DNA of 64,000 nt from Treponema sp. (GTDB lineage Bacteria; Spirochaetota; Spirochaetia; Treponematales; Treponemataceae). Positions 24,004 through 32,461 of the stretch are shown here, piece by piece. Under the pieces are notes generated by a model. The model was not told where the DNA came from and did not search any database. It saw only the letters and a list, made by a program, of their open reading frames with translations. How positions within the stretch are numbered: the stretch's first letter is position 1; every line of letters begins with the position of its first letter. The translations under genes and the position numbers were made by a program. Where the stretch lies: assembly GCA_024400955.1 (NCBI GenBank), contig JAKSLY010000003.1, forward strand, positions 50,363-114,362, in the 5' to 3' direction.

Positions 24004-24810
24004 ATGAAGTCATCAGTAAAAATTACGGTAGCAGTTCTTGCTCTTTTATTTCTTGCAGGAATTTTTCCCACAGCTTATGCCGAGGATTTTTTTGATCATG
24101 AGGAATATGCACTGCCTGTCTGTCCTGGAAATCGTTCCGGTGCTGGCGCAGAAGACCACGAGATTCATGGCTACAGGGGATTCACACTTTGTTACAGGGA
24201 AAGCTACGAGGATGCGGAATGGGTTGCCTATATTCTTACGCGGGAGGAACTTAATGCAGTCACCGGCCGTACCAACAATTTTCGCCCCGATCCTTCCATA
24301 TCAACCGGCAGTTCTGAACTTGCAGACTACAAGGCAAGCGGCTTTGACCGGGGACATCTTGCACCTGCGGCAGACATGGAGTGGAGTGATGAAACCGTCA
24401 GCGAAAGCTTTTACATGAGCAACATGACTCCCCAGGCTCCGGCCTTTAACCGGGGAATGTGGCAGCAGCTGGAAAGCCAGGTCAGAAAGTGGGCACAGGA
24501 ATTTGGCCGCATAATGGTAGTTACTGGTCCTGTTCTTGAAAAAGAGGCGGGTCAATATCCTTCGATAGGAAAAAATAGTGTTGCAGTCCTGGAATATTTC
24601 TTCAAGTCGATTCTTGCCATGACCGGGGATGGTTCCTGGACTGCCATAAGCTTCATAATGCCAAATGCAAAATGCGAGGGAACCATCTGGGATTATGTGG
24701 TTTCAACTGATGAAGTGGAACAAAGGTGCGGCTTCGACGTGTTTTCCTTTCTTGATGATGAAGTGGAAAATGTCATAGAGTCGGAAACTTCACCTTCGTC
24801 CTTCAGGTAG
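24004..24810 (+). CDS. Secreted DNA/RNA non-specific endonuclease (NucA/EndoG type)
   Basis: A 268-residue protein with a signal peptide (MKSSVKITVAVLALLFLAGI to about residue 26). The beta-beta-alpha metal nuclease core is clear: DRGH at 115-118 with the catalytic His118, and NMTPQAPAFNRGMW (140-153) with the metal-binding Asn. Family members cut DNA and RNA without sequence preference; here the enzyme would act in the periplasm or outside, for nutrient nucleotides or against foreign DNA. AGGGAG precedes the ATG. Single gene, divergent from dgt. No immunity protein is seen next to it, consistent with export before activity. Confidence 0.93.
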   Translation: MKSSVKITVAVLALLFLAGIFPTAYAEDFFDHEEYALPVCPGNRSGAGAEDHEIHGYRGFTLCYRESYEDAEWVAYILTREELNAVTGRTNNFRPDPSISTGSSELADYKASGFDRGHLAPAADMEWSDETVSESFYMSNMTPQAPAFNRGMWQQLESQVRKWAQEFGRIMVVTGPVLEKEAGQYPSIGKNSVAVLEYFFKSILAMTGDGSWTAISFIMPNAKCEGTIWDYVVSTDEVEQRCGFDVFSFLDDEVENVIESETSPSSFR

Positions 24811-24840
24811 GCAGGGTTCCTTCTGGCAGAACTACCTGCC
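24810..24840. terminator. Hairpin between convergent genes
   Basis: GGCAGG-GTTC and GAAC-TA-CCTGCC pair around a 9-base loop in the 37-base gap between the nuclease and the threonine-aldolase-like gene. There is no strong T run on either side, so termination strength is uncertain. Confidence 0.45.
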
Positions 24841-24847
24841 CGTTTGC

Positions 24848-25873
24848 CTAGAGAATTTCGCAGAGTTTTTCCACATCTTCAGCGGTTGTTGCCCAGCTTG
24901 TTGCAATCCTTATGATGGTGTGGCCTTCGTCAAGTTTTTCCCAGAAGCTTACCTGGACTTCCTTCTGAAGTTCCCTGTACCGGTCATTTTCAAGGACGAT
25001 GAAAATCTGGTTTGTCGGAGAGTCTATGTAGAACCTGTATCCCTTTTGTGCAAGAACTGCCTTGATCCTTTCTGCACATTGGATGGCGTTGCGTGCGATC
25101 TCGCAGTAAAGGTTGTCCGTAAAAAGCACGTCAAACTGAATTCCGTGGAGACGGCCCTTTGCACATAGGGCACCGTGCTGCTTTACGACAGCAGTGTAGT
25201 GCTTGGGCATGTTCTTCTTGGTGAACACGATGGCTTCTCCGCACAGGGCACCGACTTTTGTTCCGCCGATGTAGAAGACGTCACATAAGCGTGCGATATC
25301 TTCCATTGAAACATCGTTTTCCTTTGCGACAAGTCCGTATCCAAGACGGGCTCCGTCAAGGAAGAGGGGTATGTTGAACTGATGGCATACGGCAGAAATT
25401 TCTTCCAGTTCCTTCTTGGAATAAAGGGTGCCGAATTCCGTTGGCTGGCTTATGTAGCACATTCCTGGGAATACCATCTGCTCGTGGTTTTCATCGGCAA
25501 AGAAATCTTCAAGCATTGACTTGAGGCCTGCTGGAACGATTTTTGCATTTTCAGTCCTGCAGGTGAGAACCTTGTGGCCGGAAAATTCAATGGCTCCTGC
25601 TTCGTGACATGTAACGTGGCCTGTTGTTGCAGACACTACGCCTTCATAATCCTCGAGCATTGAATCGATGACAAGCTGGTTTGTCTGGGTTCCTCCCGTG
25701 ACAAAAACAATTTCAGCTTCCGGACAGGAACATGCGGCCCGGATTTTTTCCTTTGCACTTTCCGTGTATTTGTCGCTTCCGTAACCCGAAAGTTTTTCCA
25801 TGTTTGTCTCGACAAGTTTATCAAGAATCTTTGGGTGGGCGCCTTCGCAATAGTCGTTTACAAAATAAAGCAT
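24848..25873 (-). CDS. Low-specificity threonine aldolase-like PLP enzyme
   Basis: A 341-residue fold-type I PLP enzyme of the beta-eliminating lyase family. Lys206 in YIGGTKVGALCGEA is the expected Schiff-base lysine; FLDGARLGYG (171-180) holds the Asp that contacts the PLP ring and TGGTQTNQLV the phosphate region. The family cleaves threonine to glycine and acetaldehyde. AGGAGAATAA precedes the ATG. It is the third gene of an operon with rubrerythrin and the rubredoxin-flavoprotein, an unusual partnership with no obvious metabolic reason. Confidence 0.9.
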   Translation of the reverse strand: MLYFVNDYCEGAHPKILDKLVETNMEKLSGYGSDKYTESAKEKIRAACSCPEAEIVFVTGGTQTNQLVIDSMLEDYEGVVSATTGHVTCHEAGAIEFSGHKVLTCRTENAKIVPAGLKSMLEDFFADENHEQMVFPGMCYISQPTEFGTLYSKKELEEISAVCHQFNIPLFLDGARLGYGLVAKENDVSMEDIARLCDVFYIGGTKVGALCGEAIVFTKKNMPKHYTAVVKQHGALCAKGRLHGIQFDVLFTDNLYCEIARNAIQCAERIKAVLAQKGYRFYIDSPTNQIFIVLENDRYRELQKEVQVSFWEKLDEGHTIIRIATSWATTAEDVEKLCEIL

Positions 25874-25889
25874 TTATTCTCCTGTTTGT

Positions 25890-26510
25890 TTAATCCTCGT
25901 AAATCGGTTCAAAATCTTCCTTGGGATGGCCGCATAGTGGGCATAAATAGTCCTCCGGCAGTTCCGGCCCTTCATAAATGAATCCGCAGATTCTGCATCT
26001 CCAGGCCTTGATTTTTCTGCCGGGTTTTACAGTTTCATTCTTGGGTTTTATTTTTGCATGGTAGTCAGCGTATGTAACGGGCTTGCCATTACCTGTAACC
26101 ATTGAATCCACAATCTCACCGATAAAGAGGGTGTGGGTGCCCAGGTCAATTTTTTCGGTAACACGGCAGCTGAAAACTGCACATGTGGACCATGAAAGGT
26201 ATGGAACTGCGTTTGTGTCCACTGGAAGGTCGATTCCCTTCATCTTGTCCACATTCCTGCCGGACTGCATTCCCCAGTGCCTGATGGTTTCAAAGGAAGT
26301 AGTTTCGTCAAGGACACTTAGGGCAAAGACACCGCTTTCCTTTATCAGGTCGCAGGTGTAGTTGCCGTTTATGACGGAAATGGCAAGTCTTGCCGGGTTT
26401 GAGGCTACCTGGTTGCAGGTATTGATGATGCATCCGTTGGCCTTGTCCCCCGACTTGCCTGTAAGAACAAACAGGCCGTAAGACAATTTAAACAAAGCTT
26501 TCTCATCCAT
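25890..26510 (-). CDS. Flavin reductase-rubredoxin fusion (high-molecular-weight rubredoxin)
   Basis: A 206-residue protein: residues 1 to about 155 form an FMN-binding split-barrel flavin reductase domain (KANGCIINTCNQVASNPARL), and residues about 168-206 a rubredoxin with two CxxC knuckles (CRICGFIYEG and CPLCGHPKEDF). In anaerobes such fusions pass electrons from NAD(P)H through FMN to an Fe(Cys)4 centre and on to peroxide- or oxygen-reducing partners. Rubrerythrin, its likely acceptor, is the gene just before it (20-base gap). Confidence 0.93.
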   Translation of the reverse strand: MDEKALFKLSYGLFVLTGKSGDKANGCIINTCNQVASNPARLAISVINGNYTCDLIKESGVFALSVLDETTSFETIRHWGMQSGRNVDKMKGIDLPVDTNAVPYLSWSTCAVFSCRVTEKIDLGTHTLFIGEIVDSMVTGNGKPVTYADYHAKIKPKNETVKPGRKIKAWRCRICGFIYEGPELPEDYLCPLCGHPKEDFEPIYED

Positions 26511-26530
26511 GGGCTTTTGTCCGTAATTTC

Positions 26531-27070
26531 CTAGTAGTTTTCCGAGTTAATCTCAAAGTAGCTTTGTGGATGGGCGCATGTAGGGCAGACTTCAGGAGCC
26601 TTTTCTCCGACTGCAATGTGTCCGCAGTTGCGGCATTCCCAAACCTTTACTTCGCTCTTCTTGAAGACTTCCTGCATTTCAACATTCTTGAGGAGTGCAC
26701 GGTAGCGTTCCTCGTGGTGTTTTTCGACGGCTGCCACCAGGCGGAATTTTGCTGCAAGTTCTGCAAATCCTTCTTCTTCCGCAGTCTGGGCAAAGTTGTC
26801 GTACATGTCGGTCCATTCAAAGTTTTCGCCGTCTGCCGCTGCCTTCAGGTTTGCAGCAGTGTCACCGATTCCGCCCAGCTCCTTGAACCACATTTTTGCA
26901 TGTTCCTTTTCGTTGTCTGCAGTCTTCAGGAAAAGGGCTGCAATCTGTTCAAAGCCTTCCTTCTTTGCCTTCGATGCAAAATATGTGTACTTGTTGCGTG
27001 CCTGTGATTCGCCTGCAAAGGCTGCTTCAAGGTTCTTTTCCGTTTTTGTTCCTGCGTACTTGTTTGCCAT
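26531..27070 (-). CDS. rbr: Rubrerythrin
   Basis: A 179-residue peroxide-reducing protein. The ferritin-like part carries the diiron ligands in [19 protein letters not shown] and [12 protein letters not shown]; the C-terminal rubredoxin-like part has [10 protein letters not shown] and [11 protein letters not shown]. It protects anaerobes against hydrogen peroxide, using electrons from the rubredoxin-flavoprotein encoded next. A strong AAGGAG ribosome site precedes the ATG. It heads a three-gene operon driven by a good promoter with a structured leader. Confidence 0.96.
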   Translation of the reverse strand: MANKYAGTKTEKNLEAAFAGESQARNKYTYFASKAKKEGFEQIAALFLKTADNEKEHAKMWFKELGGIGDTAANLKAAADGENFEWTDMYDNFAQTAEEEGFAELAAKFRLVAAVEKHHEERYRALLKNVEMQEVFKKSEVKVWECRNCGHIAVGEKAPEVCPTCAHPQSYFEINSENY

Positions 27071-27156
27071 GTTTTTCTTCTCCTTATGTTTGGACAGCAG
27101 AAGCCAGGATAAAGCCTGGACAGCTGTTGCCCTAAAGCAACAGTTTATGTTTTCTT
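27071..27156 (-). promoter_or_regulatory. Structured 5' leader of the rubrerythrin operon
   Basis: The predicted 86-base leader holds two hairpins: CTGTTGC/GCAACAG with a 6-base loop (27124-27143) and CCAGG/CCTGG (27104-27119), with TGGACAGC repeated at their edges. Neither is followed by a T run. It might be a stability or control element; no known riboswitch class is recognised. Confidence 0.5.
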
Positions 27157-27162
27157 GATAAA

Positions 27163-27191
27163 ATTATAAAATCTGTCCACCCATAAGTCAA
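27163..27191 (-). promoter_or_regulatory. Promoter of the rubrerythrin operon
   Basis: On the minus strand TTGACT (27186-27191), 17-base spacer, TATAAT (27163-27168), a near-consensus sigma-70 promoter. The AT-rich stretch over the -10 box could accept a PerR-like regulator, but no clean operator palindrome is seen. Confidence 0.82.
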
Positions 27192-27336
27192 TTTTTGAAA
27201 GGGCCTAGGGGGGAATTCATCATTGGTTGGTGACCGGATGTGTTTAGGGTGCAGTGCCCGGCTGATTCTTCTGATGCAGGCAACGCCCTTTGCGCAACTG
27301 TTTGCTCAAGGTCTCTCCGGTTCAGGGGCTTTCGTG
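27192..27336. other. Gap between rubrerythrin and galT promoters
   Basis: Non-coding stretch between two divergent promoters. It contains GGCAACGCCC, a word also ending repeat element A, and a distant CCGGA/TCCGG pair, so it may be a decayed repeat. Nothing else is recognised. Confidence 0.4.
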
Positions 27337-27364
27337 TTGCTTTTTGCATGAAAGGCGATAGAAT
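27337..27364 (+). promoter_or_regulatory. galT promoter, leaderless arrangement
   Basis: TTGCTT (27337-27342), 16-base spacer, TAGAAT (27359-27364), then AAAATC and the ATG at 27371. The ten bases AATAAAATCATG-like around the start match those at dgt. Confidence 0.55.
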
Positions 27365-27370
27365 AAAATC

Positions 27371-28888
27371 ATGACAGTTTACGAAAGCATCAATTCACTT
27401 GTCGGCTACGGCCTTGTTACTGGACTTATAGAAGAAGATGACGTTGTTTACACACAGAACCGCCTGCTTGAAGCCTTAAGGCTGGACGGTTTTCCCACCC
27501 AGGAGGAAGCGGAAAGAATTCCTTCCATAAAAACACAGGACCTGGAAAAAATTCTTTGTGGTCTTCTTGACTACGCTGCCGAAAATGGAATCCTTGAAAA
27601 CAACAGCGTGGTTTATCGTGACCTGTTTGACACAAGGCTCATGAGCTGCCTTGTAGCCCGTCCTTCGGAAATCCGACGCACATACAGGGAAAAATATGCC
27701 TCCTCACCAAGGGAAGCCACGGACTGGTACTACAAATTCAGCCAGGATACGGACTACATCCGCCGTTACCGCGTATGCAAGGACGTAAAGTGGCAGACCA
27801 AAACTGAATTCGGCGACATGGACATTACCATCAACCTTTCAAAGCCGGAAAAGGATCCAAAGGCCATTGCTGCAGCCTTGAATGCACCAAAGGGCGGGTA
27901 TCCCCAGTGCCTTCTCTGCCGTGAAAACGAAGGCTATGCAGGACGCGTAAACCATCCGGCCCGCGGAAACCACCGCATAATTCCCTTTGAACTCCAGGGC
28001 GAGAAATTCGGACTTCAGTATTCACCATACGTATACTACAACGAGCACTGCATCGTCTTTGCCATGGAACACGTACCCATGGCCATAACGGAAAAGACCT
28101 GGCGCTACCTTCTGGACTTCGTAAAGATTTTCCCTCATTATGTAATCGGATCCAACGCAGACCTTCCGATTGTAGGCGGCTCGATTTTGACCCACAACCA
28201 TTTCCAGGGTGGAAACTATGACTTTGCCATGGCCAAGGCTCCTGTGGAAAGGGAATTCACGATAAGGGGCTTTGAGGACGTAAAGTGCGGAATCGTAAAG
28301 TGGCCAATGAGCGTAATCCGCATAAGCTCCCCTGACAGCGAGCGGGTGGCTCTTCTTGCAGACAGGATTCATGCCGCATGGAGAAGCTACACCGACGAAA
28401 GCGCATTCATATTTGCGCAAACTGAAGGAACAAAACACAACACCCTGAACCCCATCGTACGCCGTCGTGGCCAGGATTTTGAACTTGACATAGTTCTCCG
28501 CAACAACATCACAACACCGGAGCATCCTCTTGGGGTCTATCATCCCCATGCCCAGCTTCACCACATAAAGAAGGAAAACATCGGCCTCATCGAGGTAATG
28601 GGTCTTGCAATTCTTCCGGGGCGCCTTAAGGCTGAACTTGCAGATCTTGGCCAGGCAATTCTTGATGGACGCGACCTTAGGGCTGATGAAAACCTTGCAA
28701 AGCATGCCGACTGGGTTGATTCGTTCAAGGCAAAATATTCTTCCATAAACAAGGAAAATGTGGAGGCCATCCTTCGTGACGAGGTGGGAATCGTTTTCTC
28801 CAAGGTTCTTGAGGATGCGGGAGTTTTCAAGCGCACTGCAGAAGGTCAGAAGGCCTTTGACAGGTTTGTGGAAAGCCTTAATCGCTAA
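27371..28888 (+). CDS. galT: UDP-glucose:hexose-1-phosphate uridylyltransferase, class II GalT
   Basis: A 505-residue enzyme of the Leloir pathway, exchanging UMP between UDP-glucose and galactose-1-phosphate. Length and sequence match the class II form known from Firmicutes rather than the 350-residue enterobacterial form. THNHFQGG and the C-terminal YHPHAQLHHIKKENIGLIEV carry conserved histidines of the active site. No galK or galE lies next to it. The start codon is six bases after a -10 box and no Shine-Dalgarno is present. Confidence 0.93.
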   Translation: MTVYESINSLVGYGLVTGLIEEDDVVYTQNRLLEALRLDGFPTQEEAERIPSIKTQDLEKILCGLLDYAAENGILENNSVVYRDLFDTRLMSCLVARPSEIRRTYREKYASSPREATDWYYKFSQDTDYIRRYRVCKDVKWQTKTEFGDMDITINLSKPEKDPKAIAAALNAPKGGYPQCLLCRENEGYAGRVNHPARGNHRIIPFELQGEKFGLQYSPYVYYNEHCIVFAMEHVPMAITEKTWRYLLDFVKIFPHYVIGSNADLPIVGGSILTHNHFQGGNYDFAMAKAPVEREFTIRGFEDVKCGIVKWPMSVIRISSPDSERVALLADRIHAAWRSYTDESAFIFAQTEGTKHNTLNPIVRRRGQDFELDIVLRNNITTPEHPLGVYHPHAQLHHIKKENIGLIEVMGLAILPGRLKAELADLGQAILDGRDLRADENLAKHADWVDSFKAKYSSINKENVEAILRDEVGIVFSKVLEDAGVFKRTAEGQKAFDRFVESLNR

Positions 28889-28915
28889 AAAAACACCCAT
28901 TTTATCCTTTTACCC

Positions 28916-28944
28916 TTGAATTTGATTTTCAAATTTGATAATAT
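28916..28944 (+). promoter_or_regulatory. Promoter of the rplU operon
   Basis: TTGAAT (28916-28921), 17-base spacer, TAATAT (28939-28944). The roughly 70-base leader contains a 6-bp hairpin CCGGGG/CCCTGG (about 28967-28990), a place where an L21-type leader is found in other bacteria; similarity to the published motif could not be tested. Confidence 0.7.
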
Positions 28945-29020
28945 ATTGAACTTATTGATGGCTTTCCGGGGGAACGCTACTCCCTGGGGGCAAATAAAAT
29001 CTTATTTATAGAGGTTTAAA

Positions 29021-29335
29021 ATGTACGCAATTGTTGAATTCAAAGGCAATCAGTACAAGGCAGAAAAAGACGCAGTTCTTAAAGTGCCTCACATGGATTG
29101 TAAAGATGGCGACTCTGTTACTGTAGACACAGTTCTTCTTGTAAGTGACGGAGAAAAGGTTACAGTAGGAGCTCCTTATGTAAATGGTGCAAAGGTTGTT
29201 CTCCAGGTAACAAAGCCAATGGTAAAGGATGGCAAGGTTCTTGTTTTCAAGTACAAGTCAAAGAAAGACTATCACCGTTTCCACGGACACCGCGAACAGT
29301 ATACAGAAGTTACTGTAAAGGAAGTTCAGGCATAA
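29021..29335 (+). CDS. rplU: 50S ribosomal protein L21
   Basis: A 104-residue protein with the L21 pattern: MYAIVEFKGNQYKAEKDAVL at the start, DTVLLVSDGEKVTVGAPYV in the middle and YKSKKDYHRFHGHREQYTEV at the end, which contacts 23S rRNA. AGAGG precedes the ATG. First gene of the L21-Prp-L27-Obg block conserved in many bacteria. Confidence 0.97.
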   Translation: MYAIVEFKGNQYKAEKDAVLKVPHMDCKDGDSVTVDTVLLVSDGEKVTVGAPYVNGAKVVLQVTKPMVKDGKVLVFKYKSKKDYHRFHGHREQYTEVTVKEVQA

Positions 29336-29343
29336 GGTAACTG

Positions 29344-29682
29344 GTGACAAAGATAGATTTGATTTGTGACGGTTACGGAAGAATCAGGAGTTGCTCTGCT
29401 AAGGGCCATGCTTCTTTCGGTCACAAAGGAAAGGATATCGTTTGTTCGGCAGAATCGATTCTGTTCAATACTGTACTTGACCTTCTTGGTCGTACAGAGG
29501 GAATCCTTCTGAAAACTGACACTGCTTCCCGCGGAAATCTCGCATTCAGTGTGGAAGTAAAAGACTCCGGGTCCACGGAGCGCTTAAAGTGCGTGGCAGA
29601 GTTTCTGCAAAGCGGACTTCGTTCACTTTCGGAACAGTATCCTGCTCACGTGCAGTTGCGGGAAAAAACTGAAGATAATTAG
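29344..29682 (+). CDS. prp: Ribosomal-processing cysteine protease Prp (DUF464)
   Basis: A 112-residue protein starting at a GTG 8 bases after rpl[20 protein letters not shown] holds the catalytic pair His22 and Cys34, at the same numbers as in the Staphylococcus aureus enzyme. In Firmicutes Prp removes a short N-terminal extension from L27. Here the L27 gene begins directly at mature-type sequence, so the usual cleavage substrate is absent (see findings). The GTG start is supported by the position of these residues. Confidence 0.93.
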   Translation: MTKIDLICDGYGRIRSCSAKGHASFGHKGKDIVCSAESILFNTVLDLLGRTEGILLKTDTASRGNLAFSVEVKDSGSTERLKCVAEFLQSGLRSLSEQYPAHVQLREKTEDN

Positions 29683-29708
29683 TCCGGTCTAACCGGCGGA
29701 GGATTAAA

Positions 29709-29972
29709 ATGGGACGTACTAAAGGTGGTAGCGGTGCTAAAAACGGCCGCGATTCAAACCCTAAACACTTGGGCGTTAAGAGATTCAGTGGTGAAACTGT
29801 AACAGCTGGTTCTATCATTGTTAGACAGCGCGGTACTCGCATTCATCCGGGCAAGAACGTAATGCGCGGTGGAGACGATACACTTTTCGCTACAGTTGAC
29901 GGTGTTGTAAAGTTCGGTCAGCGCATGAACCGCAAGATCGTATCTGTAGACCCAGTAGCTTCTGCTGAATAA
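29709..29972 (+). CDS. rpmA: 50S ribosomal protein L27
   Basis: An 87-residue protein starting [20 protein letters not shown], typical mature L27 whose N-terminus reaches the peptidyl-transferase centre. GGCGGAGG precedes the ATG. Upstream in frame there is a stop at 29676 and no ATG, GTG or TTG before 29709, so no Prp-cleavable extension can be encoded. Confidence 0.97.
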   Translation: MGRTKGGSGAKNGRDSNPKHLGVKRFSGETVTAGSIIVRQRGTRIHPGKNVMRGGDDTLFATVDGVVKFGQRMNRKIVSVDPVASAE

Positions 29973-29974
29973 GT

Positions 29975-30048
29975 TTTACAAAGAAACGTAAACTCAATAT
30001 AATGCCCGGTCCGGATTTGACATTAAAATTCGGCTGGGTATTTTTTTT
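29975..30048 (+). promoter_or_regulatory. Overlapping promoter and terminator before obg
   Basis: TTTACA (29975-29980), 17 bases, TATAAT (29998-30003) form a promoter immediately after rpmA. Directly downstream an imperfect hairpin (GCCCGG...GGGTA, 30004-30040) ends in eight Ts (30041-30048). The hairpin probably ends the ribosomal-protein transcript while the promoter restarts transcription for obg; most of its left arm lies before the predicted start, so it should not attenuate the new transcript fully. Confidence 0.6.
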
Positions 30049-30063
30049 AAATTGGAGAATTAA

Positions 30064-31206
<1,143 letters not shown>

Positions 31207-31212
31207 GCCGGC

Positions 31213-31881
31213 ATGAAAATTGCAGTTCTTGGAGGAACATTCAATCCCATCCACATGGCCCATCTGGCTGTTGCAGACGAAGTGTGCACTTCCCTGGGCT
31301 ATGACAGGGTTCTCTTTGTTCCTTCGAACATTCCGCCCCACAAGCAGATGAATTGCAGCGTTACGACGGAAGACAGGGTAAGGATGGTTCAACGTGCATG
31401 TGATGCTGATCCAAGGTTCCAGTGCGAGCCTTGCGAAGTTGAGCGCGGTGGAATTTCCTACACCTACGACACCATCTGTTTCCTGGAAAAAAAATATGCC
31501 CATGTTCTTGAAGGAAAACTTGGGCTCATAATGGGCCGGGACCAGGCTGCAGGATTCCACCTGTGGCACAGGGCTCACGACATTGCCCGGATGGTGGACC
31601 TTGTCCTGGTGGAGCGTCCTGTCATGACGGAACCGGCTTCCTGCAGCGTAGGCAATGTTCCCACGGGGGACTATGCATCCATTACCGGGGATTCCCTCAG
31701 GGAATTCAATGCATCTGACGATCCTCTGCTTAAGGGAGCAAGGGTTCTTTCCAACGCGCTTCTTCCCGTAAGTTCAACGGACATCAGGGAGAGGGCTTCT
31801 GAGGGAAGGGCATTCCGATATCTTGTTCCCCCGGCAGTTTTTGAGTATATTATGGGCGGAAATCTTTATGGACAACATTGA
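31213..31881 (+). CDS. nadD: Nicotinate-nucleotide adenylyltransferase
   Basis: A 222-residue NAD-biosynthesis enzyme joining nicotinate mononucleotide and ATP. GGTFNPIHMAHLAVADEV has the HxGH-class nucleotidyl-transfer motif (here HMAH), and SSTDIRERASEG near the end is the ISSTxxR motif. It sits between obg and yqeK as in many bacteria and overlaps yqeK by 14 bases. Confidence 0.96.
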   Translation: MKIAVLGGTFNPIHMAHLAVADEVCTSLGYDRVLFVPSNIPPHKQMNCSVTTEDRVRMVQRACDADPRFQCEPCEVERGGISYTYDTICFLEKKYAHVLEGKLGLIMGRDQAAGFHLWHRAHDIARMVDLVLVERPVMTEPASCSVGNVPTGDYASITGDSLREFNASDDPLLKGARVLSNALLPVSSTDIRERASEGRAFRYLVPPAVFEYIMGGNLYGQH

Positions 31882-32461
31882 AGAATTAATAGAAAGAATC
31901 CGCCTGGAAGTTAAGGCTTCCGTTAAGGAAAAGCGCTATGAGCACAGTGTTCGCGTTGCTGAAACTTCGCGATACATGTGCACCCTTTATGGCCTTGATC
32001 CTGACCTGGGCTATCTTGCAGGCATTGCCCATGACCTTTGCAAATGCTGTGAGGATGAGGAATTTCTTGCCCTTGCTGCCATGGATGGAAGCCCCATAAC
32101 GGAAGTTGAAAAATTCAAGCCCTCATTGCTTCATGGAAGGGCTGCAGCCGTAAGGTTACGCAGGGATTTTGGCGTAACCGACGAAGACGTGATTCAGGCC
32201 GTTGCATGCCATACCCTTGGGGGAACGGATTTGTGCGACCTTGCAAAGATCGTCTACGCTGCCGACAAGATTGAACCCGGCAGACCCCAGTCCACTGATG
32301 AGTACAGGAGCAGGCTTTTTGCCATGTCATTGAACCGTCTGCTTCTTTCCGTCGTGGAAGAAAACATTGAATACCTTAAGGGTAAGGGCAAGAAGATAGC
32401 ACCGTCCAGCATGGACTTCAGGCAGAGTCTTCTTGATTCCATTGCCAAAGAAGGAAAATAA
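31868..32461 (+). CDS. yqeK: YqeK-type HD-domain Ap4A hydrolase
   Basis: A 197-residue HD-domain phosphohydrolase. The start is placed at the ATG at 31868 (MDNIEELIERI) rather than further upstream inside nadD, since the family begins just before the first helix. Metal ligands are visible in RYEHSVRVAE, AGIAHDLCK and HGRAAA. YqeK proteins split diadenosine tetraphosphate to ADP. It overlaps nadD and directly abuts the LCP gene (ATG one base after the stop). Confidence 0.92.
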   Translation: MDNIEELIERIRLEVKASVKEKRYEHSVRVAETSRYMCTLYGLDPDLGYLAGIAHDLCKCCEDEEFLALAAMDGSPITEVEKFKPSLLHGRAAAVRLRRDFGVTDEDVIQAVACHTLGGTDLCDLAKIVYAADKIEPGRPQSTDEYRSRLFAMSLNRLLLSVVEENIEYLKGKGKKIAPSSMDFRQSLLDSIAKEGK

